The position numbers and the translations under genes were made by a program. From Roseovarius tolerans (GTDB taxonomy: Bacteria; Pseudomonadota; Alphaproteobacteria; Rhodobacterales; Rhodobacteraceae), in contig NZ_FOBO01000003.1 in assembly GCF_900109855.1 (NCBI RefSeq), positions 124,001 through 188,000 on the forward strand: a stretch of DNA of 64,000 nucleotides, read 5' to 3'. The notes under the pieces are model-generated. The model searched no databases, was not told the DNA's origin, and saw nothing but the letters and a program-made list of their open reading frames with translations. Numbering within the stretch: position 1 is the stretch's first letter; each line of letters starts with the position of its first letter. Shown here one piece after another: positions 36,929 through 45,111 of this stretch.

Positions 36929-37822
36929 ATGCGTCGCAAGGTGACGAAGGCGATTTTTCCCGTGGCGGGGCTGGGAACACGGTTCCTGCCCGCGACGAAA
37001 TCGGTGCCAAAGGAAATCATGACGCTGGTGGACCGCCCGCTCGTGCAATACGCCATCGACGAGGCGCGCGCGGCGGGGATCAAGGAGTTCATCTTCGTCA
37101 CCTCGCGCGGCAAGAGCGCGCTGGAGGATTACTTTGACAACGCCCCGCAGCTGGAGCAGGAATTGCGCCGCAAGGGCAAGGACGAGCTGCTGGAAATCCT
37201 CAAGTCCACCAATATGGACAGTGGCGAGATTGCCTATATGCGCCAGCACAAGCCGCTTGGCCTTGGTCACGCGGTCTGGTGCGCGCGGCGCTTCATCGCC
37301 AACGAGCCCTTTGCCGTGATCCTGCCCGATGACGTGATCGCCGCCGAAAAGCCGTGCCTGCAACAGATGGTCGAGGCGTTCGAGGACACCCAGAGCAACA
37401 TGGTCGCGGCGATGGACGTGCCGGACACTGCGACGCAATCCTACGGTATTCTCGACGTGAAAGAGGATATGGGCAACATCGTCTCGACCAAGGGAATGGT
37501 GGAAAAGCCCGAACCGGGCAGCGCGCCGTCGAACCTTGCGGTGATCGGGCGCTATATCCTGACGCCCACCGTTCTGCAGAAGCTCAACAAGAAGCAGACC
37601 GGCGCAGGCGGCGAGATTCAGCTGACCGACGCCATCGACGCGGCGCGTGAGGAGGGCGAGGAGGTGCATGGCTTCCGCTTTCGCGGGCAACGCTTCGATT
37701 GCGGTTCCAAGGCGGGGTTCCTGCAGGCCACGGTGGCCTTTGCCCTCGCCCGCGACGAGCTGCGCGACGAGCTGTGGAACTACATCTCGGATATCGTTCA
37801 TGCCGAAAAAGCCGCGCAGTGA
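36929..37822 (+). CDS. galU: UTP-glucose-1-phosphate uridylyltransferase
   Basis: Makes UDP-glucose for polysaccharides and nucleotide sugars. The 297-residue product begins MRRKVTKAIFPVAGLGTRFL, with GLGTRFLPATKSVPKE as nucleotide loop, and carries VEKPEPGSAPSNLAVIGRY and the Lys of GEIQLTDAI. GalU residues are intact. The start at 36929 fits the family; an ATG three codons earlier is in frame. A 6-bp inverted repeat CATACA/TGTATG lies 33-60 bases upstream and may mark the promoter. It is followed after 21 bases by galE. Confidence 0.97.
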   Translation: MRRKVTKAIFPVAGLGTRFLPATKSVPKEIMTLVDRPLVQYAIDEARAAGIKEFIFVTSRGKSALEDYFDNAPQLEQELRRKGKDELLEILKSTNMDSGEIAYMRQHKPLGLGHAVWCARRFIANEPFAVILPDDVIAAEKPCLQQMVEAFEDTQSNMVAAMDVPDTATQSYGILDVKEDMGNIVSTKGMVEKPEPGSAPSNLAVIGRYILTPTVLQKLNKKQTGAGGEIQLTDAIDAAREEGEEVHGFRFRGQRFDCGSKAGFLQATVAFALARDELRDELWNYISDIVHAEKAAQ

Positions 37823-37843
37823 CCGCACGCACAGGGGCGCGCT

Positions 37844-38827
37844 TTGACAAATGTTCTGGTCACCGGCGGCGCGGGGTATATCGGCAGCCACGCCTGCAAG
37901 GCCCTGTCCAAGGCGGGCTATACCCCCGTCACCTATGACAATCTCAGCACGGGATGGGAGGACGCGGTCAAGTTCGGCCCGTTCGAGAAGGGCTGTCTGA
38001 CCGACCGGGCGCGGCTCGACCAGATATTCGCCGCCTATCAGCCGCAGGCGGTGATGCATTTCGCGGCCCTCAGCCAGGTTGGCGAGAGCATGCGCGAACC
38101 GGGGCTTTACTGGCACAACAATGTCGCCGGGTCGCTCTGCCTGATGCAGGCGGCGGTGGCGGCGGGCTGTCTCGATCTGGTGTTTTCGTCCACCTGTGCC
38201 ACCTATGGCGATCAGGACAACGTGCTGCTGGATGAGGGATGCGCGCAGTATCCGATCAACGCCTATGGCGCATCGAAACGCGCGATCGAGGACATGCTGC
38301 GCGATTTCGAGGCCGCGTATGGCCTGCGGCACGTGATCTTTCGCTATTTCAACGTGGCAGGCGCCGATCCCGAGGCCGAGGTGGGCGAGTTTCACCAGCC
38401 CGAGACGCATCTCATCCCGCTGATGCTGGATGCGATCGACGGCAAGCGTGACGCGCTGACGATCTTCGGCACCGACTACGACACGCCCGACGGCACCTGC
38501 ATCCGCGATTACGTGCATGTCTGCGATCTGGTGGAGGCCCATGTGCTGGGGCTGAACTGGCTGGAGGAGGGGCGCGGCAGCCGGGTGTTCAACCTGGGCA
38601 CCGGCACCGGGTTTTCGGTGCGCGAGGTGATCGACCACTCGGCGGCGGTGACCAACCGCGCGGTGCCGATTGTCGAAGGGCCGCGCCGCCCGGGCGATTG
38701 CACGCGGCTCGTCTCGGGCTCGACCCGGGCGACGGCGGACCTCGGCTGGCAGCCCGGACGCTCGACGCTGACGCAGATGATCGGCGACGCGTGGCGCTGG
38801 CATCAGTCTGGACATTACGCGAAATAG
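37844..38827 (+). CDS. galE: UDP-glucose 4-epimerase
   Basis: Interconverts UDP-glucose and UDP-galactose. The 327-residue short-chain dehydrogenase starts at TTG (TNVLVTGGAGYIGSHACKAL follows) and has the NAD loop GGAGYIGSH, catalytic YGASKRAIE (Tyr and Lys), and FRYFNVAGADPE. ADPEAEVGE and DYVHVCDLVEAHVLGL are typical GalE. It lies 21 bases after galU and just before a glycosyltransferase gene, so the three probably supply and use UDP-sugars for a surface glycan. Confidence 0.97.
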   Translation: MTNVLVTGGAGYIGSHACKALSKAGYTPVTYDNLSTGWEDAVKFGPFEKGCLTDRARLDQIFAAYQPQAVMHFAALSQVGESMREPGLYWHNNVAGSLCLMQAAVAAGCLDLVFSSTCATYGDQDNVLLDEGCAQYPINAYGASKRAIEDMLRDFEAAYGLRHVIFRYFNVAGADPEAEVGEFHQPETHLIPLMLDAIDGKRDALTIFGTDYDTPDGTCIRDYVHVCDLVEAHVLGLNWLEEGRGSRVFNLGTGTGFSVREVIDHSAAVTNRAVPIVEGPRRPGDCTRLVSGSTRATADLGWQPGRSTLTQMIGDAWRWHQSGHYAK

Positions 38828-38862
38828 CACCGACCCTGCCGGATGGGGATCAAGAGGGCCGC

Positions 38863-39894
38863 ATGGGCAGAGGCGACGGGATACGCGACATGGCGATGGC
38901 CTATCGCCTGCGGTGGAGGCGCCGCCGCCTGCTGTGGCGCAGTTTCCGCAAGCGCCGGGAGTTGCGCGCGGTCACCGACCGCACGGCGCAGATCAGACCC
39001 GGCGACATCCTGTGCTTCGGCACCATGCGCAACGAGGCACTGCGGTTGCCGTATTTCCTCGAGCATCACCGGCAACTGGGGGTGCGGCATTTCCTGATCG
39101 TCGAGAATGCCAGCACCGACGGCACGCGCGAGTATCTGGCGGTGCAGCCCGATGTCTCGCTCTGGAGCACGGCGCAGAGTTACAAGCTGTCGCGCTTTGG
39201 CGTCGATTGGCTGACATGGTTGCAGATCCGGCACGGGCATGGCCATTGGTGCCTGACGCTCGATGCCGATGAATGCCTCGTTTATCCCTATCATGACACC
39301 CGGCCCCTGCCTGCGCTCTGCGACTGGCTGGAGGGGCAGGGGCGGGCCTCGTTCGGCGCTCTGATGCTGGACATGTATCCCGAGGGGCGGCTCTCGGCGT
39401 ATCCCTATGCGGCGGGGGATGATCCGTTCGAGCGGCTGTGCTGGTTCGATGGCGGCAATTACACGATGCGCCGCAAGCCGGACCTGCAGAACCTGTGGAT
39501 ACAGGGCGGGCCGCGTGCGCGGATGTTCTTTGCCGGCGAGCCGCGCCGCGCGCCCACGATGGGCAAGGTGCCGCTGGTCAAATGGAACCGGCGCTATGCC
39601 TATGTCAGCTCCGCGCATTCGCTGCTGCCAAGGCGGCTCAACCATGTCTATGATGGGCTGGGGGGAGAGTTGATCTCGGGCGTGCTGTTGCACAGCAAGT
39701 TCCTGAACACGGTCGTGGAACGGTCTGCCGAGGAAAAGGCACGGCAGGAGCATTTCGCCAACAGCCAGCTTTACGAGGGCTATTACGACGCGCTGACCGA
39801 GGACCCGGACCTGTGGTGCGACGCCTCGACACGGATCACCGGCTGGCGACAGCTAGAGGCGATGGGCCTGATGTCGCGTGGCGGGTGGGTGTAG
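38863..39894 (+). CDS. Glycosyltransferase family 2 protein
   Basis: A 343-residue GT-A glycosyltransferase of the Glyco_tranf_2_4 type. It has a basic N terminus (YRLRWRRRRLLWRSF), then FGTMRNEALRLPYFLEHHR (about 48-66), FLIVENASTDGTREYL and the catalytic LTLDADECLVYPYHD with a DxD-like triad. LLHSKFLNTVVERSAEEKAR comes later. The start MGRGDGIRDMAMA at 38863 is chosen because the open frame further upstream lies inside galE. It sits 35 bases after galE. Donor and acceptor are unknown; polysaccharide assembly is inferred from context. Confidence 0.85.
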   Translation: MGRGDGIRDMAMAYRLRWRRRRLLWRSFRKRRELRAVTDRTAQIRPGDILCFGTMRNEALRLPYFLEHHRQLGVRHFLIVENASTDGTREYLAVQPDVSLWSTAQSYKLSRFGVDWLTWLQIRHGHGHWCLTLDADECLVYPYHDTRPLPALCDWLEGQGRASFGALMLDMYPEGRLSAYPYAAGDDPFERLCWFDGGNYTMRRKPDLQNLWIQGGPRARMFFAGEPRRAPTMGKVPLVKWNRRYAYVSSAHSLLPRRLNHVYDGLGGELISGVLLHSKFLNTVVERSAEEKARQEHFANSQLYEGYYDALTEDPDLWCDASTRITGWRQLEAMGLMSRGGWV

Positions 39895-40076
39895 GGCACC
39901 TCAGCCAGTCCTTGAGAGCCGCGAAGAGCATATGCACTTTGAGAACGATACTTCGCCGGATCTGTCTTGCCAGTGCCGAAACCGCGAAACACTTGGTTTG
40001 CCATTCAATTTTTGGGATGCGCGAAATTCATGCTACGGTCTCCCCAGAAACGGAATATTCAACATTGGAGTGACGC

Positions 40077-40730
40077 GTGCCTACGGCCAAGGGTTCACCT
40101 CGGAATGTCTCATTGCGCGACCAACTGCGCGCGCATACGCATCAACAACACGAGCGGTTACACGAGCACGCTTGTTTTCAGGCACTGTTCGACCAGACTC
40201 TCGGCATCGTTGATTACCGGGATCTGATCTTGCGGCTTTACGGGTTTTACCAGCCGCTTGACCGGGCGATTGGGCGCGCGATTTCATGTGGAGCGGCATG
40301 CACTGCCGGTTACGATTACGCGGAACGGGCCGGGTATCTGGCGCAAGACCTGGCGGATCTGGGATGGAGCGCCCAGGCGATCGAAGAGAGCCCGCGATGC
40401 AGCGAGGCGTTCGATATCGTGTCTCCCGTGTCGCTGGGCGGTATCCTCTACGTGATCGAAGGCGCGACACTCGGGGGCGCGCGCATCGACCGCGCCGCGC
40501 GCCGGTTGCTTGAGCGCGAAGACGAAGCGGGTCGGCGGTTCTGGTCATGGTGCCGGGCGGTGGGTGGCCACCGCTGGCCGATGACCAACGCATACCTCGA
40601 GGGGCTGGAGGCCGAGGGGGCCGCCGTCAGTGACCTGAGACAGGGTGCTCACGACACGTTCCGGCTGCTGGCAGACTGGCTTGCGCCGCTGGACCATTCA
40701 GCCCCTCTTGCCGTTGCGAGGGTGCCATGA
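40077..40730 (+). CDS. bphO: Biliverdin-producing heme oxygenase
   Basis: Opens heme to biliverdin, CO and iron, supplying the phytochrome chromophore. The 217-residue protein starts at GTG with TTGGAG upstream. The proximal heme His lies in RAHTHQQHERLHEH (about 19-32), and YVIEGATLGGARI carries the glycine-rich distal helix. It overlaps bphP by 4 bases (ATGA), a familiar bphO-bphP pairing that ensures chromophore and apoprotein are made together. The upstream 180-base gap shows no gene. Confidence 0.92.
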   Translation: MPTAKGSPRNVSLRDQLRAHTHQQHERLHEHACFQALFDQTLGIVDYRDLILRLYGFYQPLDRAIGRAISCGAACTAGYDYAERAGYLAQDLADLGWSAQAIEESPRCSEAFDIVSPVSLGGILYVIEGATLGGARIDRAARRLLEREDEAGRRFWSWCRAVGGHRWPMTNAYLEGLEAEGAAVSDLRQGAHDTFRLLADWLAPLDHSAPLAVARVP

Positions 40731-43021
40731 CGCTGGATACCGTCAACCTCGAAACCTGCGACCGGGAGCCGATCCACCTGATCGGCGCGGTCCAGCCGCA
40801 TGGTGCCCTGATTGCAATCGACGGGGAGCGATTCACCGTCGAATTCGCGAGCAGGAATACGGCGTCTTTCATCGGGCTCGGGCCCGAGCAGATCCTCGGG
40901 AAGGATATTGCCAGGCTCATCGGTGAGACCAATGCACGGCATTTGCGGAGCCTGACGCTGGGACGGTCGACCCCGGACCTTCTCAGCCCTTGGTTCTTAA
41001 GTTTTCCGGGGCCCGACGGCACGCGGATAGATCTGGAATGCCTGCCACATCGAAGCAACGGTCATATCGTTCTCGAACTGTTGCACCCCGAGCCTGCGCC
41101 GGCGCGCGTTTGGGAAGATGAATATCTGCGCCGGGAGTTCATCTCGGAACTTGTCACGCCGGGCGCGCTCGAGGATCTTGCCAATGCGAGCGCGCGGATC
41201 ATCCGCGATGTGACCGGGTTCGACCGGGTGATGATCTACCGGTTCGCCGAGGACAAGCATGGCGAGGTCATCGCCGAGAGTACCAATCGCCCTGACAGCT
41301 TTCTCGGGCTGCACTATCCCGCGTCCGATATTCCCGATCCGGCGCGGCGGCATTTTCTGCTGAACGTCGTGCGGGCGATCCCCGACATCAACAGCGAGCG
41401 GGTGCCGATCATCAGCCGCAAGGGTGGCGTCGCCGACGCGCAATCCGCGTCTCCGCTGGATCTGACGTTTTCCAAACTTCGTGCCGTCGCCCCGGTGCAT
41501 GTTGAGTATCTCAACAACATGGGCGTGGCGGCTAGCCTGTCTATTTCACTGGTCACCAACAACCAGCTCTGGGGGCTGGTCGCCTGCCACAACTACGAGC
41601 CGCGCGAGATATCTTCGAGCCGGTTGCGGTTTGCCGAACTCCTGGGGAGCACCACCTCTGCGCTGCTGCAAAGTATCGAGAGCACCAATCAGCTTCAGAC
41701 GAGCATCACCGCCGAGAAGACGGCCTTTCGCATAGAGCAACAGGCGCGTGGCGGCACGTCGCTGCGGTCGTTGATAGACGACTGGGCCCCGGTGCTGATG
41801 CAATTGATCGACGCGCAGGGGATGTTGCTTTTTCGGGGCGATGGCGTCGTCGCGTTCGGCGCGGTGCCGGACAAGCCTCTGGATTTTTCCGGTCTTTGCA
41901 AGCTGCAGGCGGACGGCGTTGCAACGACCGCGCAGCTGTCGGACCATATCAATATGGACGCGGAGCAATTGACGGTGGCCGCCGGCGCCGCGCTTCTTGA
42001 TCTGTCCGAAGATGGCCGGGATTATCTGGTTTTTCTGCGCAGCGATTTCGAGCAGACGATCCGCTGGGCCGGAAAGCCCGACAAGGTCGAGACCACCACG
42101 GAAGGCGGGGTCACGCGGCTGTCGCCGCGTGGCTCCTTCGCGCTTTGGCGCGAGGAGCGACGCGGCCAGAGCCGTCCCTTTTCGGCGATGGACCGTGATG
42201 CGCTGCGCATCCTGCGCCGGGCGCTTTTCGCTCTGAACAGCCTGGAACACGAGCGCGCCGCACGCGAGGCGCAAAAGACTGCGGAGGAGAAGGAAACCCG
42301 CTTGCGGCACGCGCTTCTCGATGCGTCGCGGGCCAGCTCGATGGGTGAGCTTGCCTCGGCGATCGCGCATGAGCTGAACCAGCCCCTGTCAGCGATTTCC
42401 AATTACATCAGCGCGTGCCGCCAGGAATTGAGGAACGCCGACGTCGAAATCCCGGAGCGGGCGGCGCAGCTTATCGACGAGGCCGTCGCCGAAACGACCC
42501 GGGCCGGTGACCTGATGCGCCGCATGCGCAATTTCATATCCGCAGGCGATCTGAATGCCGAATATATCGACCTGAACAAGGCCATCCAGCAGGGTATCGA
42601 CCTTGCGCTCGCCTATGTCGATCTGCCAAGGCTTCAGGTCAATCTGCTGTTGGACCAAGGCATTCCACGGGTTCTTGCCGACCCGGTACAGATCGGTCAG
42701 GTCATGTTGAACCTGGCGCGCAACAGTATCGCGGCGATGCAGGGGGAAAGGGTCCAGAAACTGACCGTCGAGGTGATAAGATCGGGCCAGTGGGTCAAAG
42801 TATATGTCCGTGATACCGGGCACGGGATACCAACGGAACAGCGCAAGTACCTGTTCGAGCCGTTCAACACATCGACCACGCAGGGCATGGGCATAGGCCT
42901 CTCTTTGTGCCGCTCAATCATCGAGGCACATGAGGGCCGGATCTGGGCCGAACCCGCAAAGACCGGCTCGGTATTCGTGTTTCAACTGCCGATCGAGGGG
43001 GCAAATGGCGAACAGGCCTGA
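40727..43021 (+). CDS. bphP: Bacteriophytochrome histidine kinase with FixL-like output
   Basis: A 764-residue red/far-red sensor kinase. The PAS domain (about 12-115) has the biliverdin-binding Cys11 in ETCDREPIHLIG. The GAF domain (about 140-305) has the PASDIP motif near 200. PHY spans about 320-500. The kinase part has phospho-acceptor His548 in SAIAHELNQPLSAIS and ATP boxes LNLARNSIAAM, DTGHGI and GMGIGLSLC. The kinase half resembles FixL-type kinases, and the partner encoded next is FixJ-like, so light may drive a FixJ-style transcription switch. It overlaps bphO by 4 bases and the regulator by 17. Confidence 0.95.
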   Translation: MTLDTVNLETCDREPIHLIGAVQPHGALIAIDGERFTVEFASRNTASFIGLGPEQILGKDIARLIGETNARHLRSLTLGRSTPDLLSPWFLSFPGPDGTRIDLECLPHRSNGHIVLELLHPEPAPARVWEDEYLRREFISELVTPGALEDLANASARIIRDVTGFDRVMIYRFAEDKHGEVIAESTNRPDSFLGLHYPASDIPDPARRHFLLNVVRAIPDINSERVPIISRKGGVADAQSASPLDLTFSKLRAVAPVHVEYLNNMGVAASLSISLVTNNQLWGLVACHNYEPREISSSRLRFAELLGSTTSALLQSIESTNQLQTSITAEKTAFRIEQQARGGTSLRSLIDDWAPVLMQLIDAQGMLLFRGDGVVAFGAVPDKPLDFSGLCKLQADGVATTAQLSDHINMDAEQLTVAAGAALLDLSEDGRDYLVFLRSDFEQTIRWAGKPDKVETTTEGGVTRLSPRGSFALWREERRGQSRPFSAMDRDALRILRRALFALNSLEHERAAREAQKTAEEKETRLRHALLDASRASSMGELASAIAHELNQPLSAISNYISACRQELRNADVEIPERAAQLIDEAVAETTRAGDLMRRMRNFISAGDLNAEYIDLNKAIQQGIDLALAYVDLPRLQVNLLLDQGIPRVLADPVQIGQVMLNLARNSIAAMQGERVQKLTVEVIRSGQWVKVYVRDTGHGIPTEQRKYLFEPFNTSTTQGMGIGLSLCRSIIEAHEGRIWAEPAKTGSVFVFQLPIEGANGEQA

Positions 43022-43613
43022 TCAGGACTTTTCGGTCTATGTCGTCGAGGACGACGAGTCCGTGCGCAACTCCTTCTGCGCGCTGTTGAACGCGCATGGC
43101 TATGCGACACTGCCCTGCGAGTCGGCGGAAGGCTTCCTGAAGACGTTCGACCCGGAGCAGAAGGCGTGCATGCTGCTCGACGTTAGGCTGCCGGGAATGA
43201 GTGGCCCGCAATTGCAGGCTCAGCTTGCCGAGATGAGCATAGATATTCCGATCATCGTCGTCACCGCACATGGCGACGTTCCGATCGCCGTTCAGGTCAT
43301 GCGTAACGGGGCCATCGACTTTATCGAGAAGCCGACAGAGGCTGGTCGGCTTCTCGAAGCGATCGAATTGGCCGGGGGGCTGCTGGCCAACCGGACCCCC
43401 TTCGAGCTTCCCAAGAAGATCATTGCCGACCGCTTGGCGAAACTGACCGACCGGGAGAAAGAAGTGCTCCGCCACATGCTCGAGGGAAAGCTCAACAAGG
43501 AAATCGCCGCGGAGCTTGGGATTAGCCGCCGGACCATCGAGGTTCACCGCTGGCGTATCCGCGAGAAAATGCAGGTGCGCGGCATTGCCGATCTGATCCG
43601 GATGCTGGGCTAG
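43005..43613 (+). CDS. FixJ-like response regulator (receiver-LuxR HTH)
   Basis: A 202-residue two-domain regulator. In the receiver (about 8-120), the acidic pocket is EDDES, phospho-acceptor Asp59 lies in LLDVRLPGMSG, with Thr and Lys in VTAHGD and FIEKP. The output is a LuxR/FixJ HTH (about 140-200; LTDREKEVLRHMLEGKLNKE then ISRRTIEVHRWRIREKM). The ATG at 43005 lies 17 bases inside bphP, so translation is coupled. It is the probable phosphoryl target of the phytochrome. The genes it controls are not evident in the window, apart from the possible neighbour encoding a B12-domain protein. Confidence 0.93.
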   Translation: MANRPDQDFSVYVVEDDESVRNSFCALLNAHGYATLPCESAEGFLKTFDPEQKACMLLDVRLPGMSGPQLQAQLAEMSIDIPIIVVTAHGDVPIAVQVMRNGAIDFIEKPTEAGRLLEAIELAGGLLANRTPFELPKKIIADRLAKLTDREKEVLRHMLEGKLNKEIAAELGISRRTIEVHRWRIREKMQVRGIADLIRMLG

Positions 43614-43696
43614 TGCCGACGTCAAACCATGTACGCATAAGTACGTAGTGGTAATGCCCAACTATCCCACCAACACACTATCATCCTACGCTCGGT

Positions 43697-43720
43697 TGTC
43701 TCGATCAAGAATTCGAGACA
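43697..43720. promoter_or_regulatory. 8-bp perfect inverted repeat before the B12-domain gene
   Basis: TGTCTCGA, 8 bases, TCGAGACA, in the 145-base gap between the response regulator and the cobalamin-domain gene, 39 bases before its first ATG. There is no T-run, so an operator fits better than a terminator. It does not fit the TGT-N12-ACA PpsR/CrtJ spacing. The binding protein is unknown. Confidence 0.5.
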
Positions 43721-43758
43721 CCTCGATTAGTCTGGCCTTGGGCCGTCGTAGGTAAGGA

Positions 43759-44685
43759 ATGCCGATCCTCGAGGCAATATGGATGTCGGGAGGGGAACGT
43801 TTGTATACCGCAGCACCACTACTGATCTACGCGGGTTCCGGGAATGATGACTCGGTCCCGTGCGACGCAGCGCATATCAACGGCAAACCGCCTTTGCACC
43901 TGCTGGCCGGTCTCGCCCATGAGGTCGTCCGCCGCATCGCCTATCGGGAAAAGGACGCCGATGCGCTGCCGCACGCGCCCTCCGCAGAGGAGGTTGAGGA
44001 GCTCTGCATGGCGCTGCTGTCGAAAGACGGCGCGGCATCGGCGGAGGAGATCATATCCAGCCTCGCGAAAGATACCACGACGGAGGTGATCTATCTCAAA
44101 TACCTTGCCGCTGCCGCGCGCATGCTTGGGGATTGGTGGACCGAGGACCGGGTGAGTTTCACCGACGTGACCGCAGCGACCGGGCGCATTTTCGAATTGC
44201 TGCGGAAGATCACCATCACCGCGCATCCCGGCTCGAACAGGCAGGATCTGACTGTTGTCTTTGCCTCGGTCCCGGGCGAACACCATACGCTTGGCATCCG
44301 TATGGCCGCGGATCTGTTTCGTGATGACGGATGGGAGATCGCGCTCAAGATCGGCTTGAGCGAAGCGGAACTGGTCGCCGAGATCAAGAAACTGCCGCGC
44401 TGCATCGTCGGGCTATCCATTGGCGGGCGGCACTCGCTCGAAAGGCTTTCCGGTCTTGTGGAGGCGCTGCACAGGCACTGCCCCCAGGCCGCCATTGTCG
44501 TGAGTGGGCAAGACGTCGACGAGCTCAGACCGCGCCTGTCCGCGATGGGTCTTGACGGTGTCGCGGCTGAGATCAACGAGGCGAAAGAACATATTTCGGC
44601 CCTGTGGGACCGCGAAATGGCAAGAAAGTCTTTTTCCCTGCTTGATAACGGCGAGCCCCAAGACCGGCTACTCCTGAAGGAGTAG
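43759..44685 (+). CDS. Cobalamin-binding domain protein, AerR/PpaA-like
   Basis: A 308-residue protein. An N-terminal helical region (about 50-150; RMLGDWWTEDRVSFTDVT is a B12 cap-like motif) precedes a B12-binding Rossmann domain (about 165-285), with GEHHTLGIRMAADLFRDDGW holding the His expected to ligate cobalt and IVGLSIGGRHS. This resembles the SCHIC domain of AppA and the AerR/PpaA antirepressors, which sense light or redox through B12 or heme. Starts at 43759, 43783 (ATG) and 43801 (TTG, strong GGGAGGGG) are all open. Its place after a phytochrome operon supports a light-related role. No photosynthesis genes are present here. Confidence 0.83.
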   Translation: MPILEAIWMSGGERLYTAAPLLIYAGSGNDDSVPCDAAHINGKPPLHLLAGLAHEVVRRIAYREKDADALPHAPSAEEVEELCMALLSKDGAASAEEIISSLAKDTTTEVIYLKYLAAAARMLGDWWTEDRVSFTDVTAATGRIFELLRKITITAHPGSNRQDLTVVFASVPGEHHTLGIRMAADLFRDDGWEIALKIGLSEAELVAEIKKLPRCIVGLSIGGRHSLERLSGLVEALHRHCPQAAIVVSGQDVDELRPRLSAMGLDGVAAEINEAKEHISALWDREMARKSFSLLDNGEPQDRLLLKE

Positions 44686-45111
44686 AAGGATCCGGGATCG
44701 AACGCTCGCTACACCCGATCAGCACGAATAGTGACCTTTTTAAAGTTTCGACTATGTTCCGAAAGCCTCCTTTCAATTCAGACCGAGCGAATGCCGGTTC
44801 TGAGCCCAACCCGGAAACGTCAAATCCTCGCCGCGCGCGCTCGCAGAGAAATTGCCACGGCAACGCTGAAAAATTGGCGCTAAGCCGCGGCGAGATAAGC
44901 TGCAATTCAGGCAAGCCGCAGCAAGTTTTCACCGACGACGGCCGGGTCGCGGACAAAGCCGCCTGACGCATCTGCGAAATCATGTTCTCCCGAACGGTTG
45001 CAGCCCCGGCGCTCCACTTATCTGACCAAAGTGGGTGGCACCCCGGATGCGCTTCTCGGCGAAACCAAGACGCGGCGCGGCTATAAGAGACAGCCTGTCG
45101 ACGTTCCGCCA
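44686..45111. other. Gene-poor 426-base gap beside livM
   Basis: No gene with a plausible start, ribosome site and family is seen. A minus-strand open frame crosses it (containing SPRLSANFSALPWQFL and RARRGFDVSGLGSEPAF), but it runs into both neighbouring genes, has no credible start and reads like the anonymous translated intergenic DNA repeated in many Roseobacter genomes. This impression is from memory and needs a search. It may be the scar of an insertion at the liv operon boundary. Confidence 0.5.

Noticed and set aside
36848..38830. A 660-residue minus-strand open frame opposite galU and galE
   Set aside because: Both galU and galE are certain on the plus strand; the antisense protein is rich in Arg and His with no motifs.
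43697..43720. Reading the palindrome as a PpsR/CrtJ site
   Set aside because: The TGT and ACA are 18 bases apart rather than the usual 12 or so.
45082..45093. TATAAGAGACAG, identical to 12 bases of the Tn5/Nextera mosaic end
   Set aside because: The remaining 7 bases of the mosaic end and the adapter are absent, and no transposase is near, so chance is the simplest reading. A read check for library chimeras would settle it.
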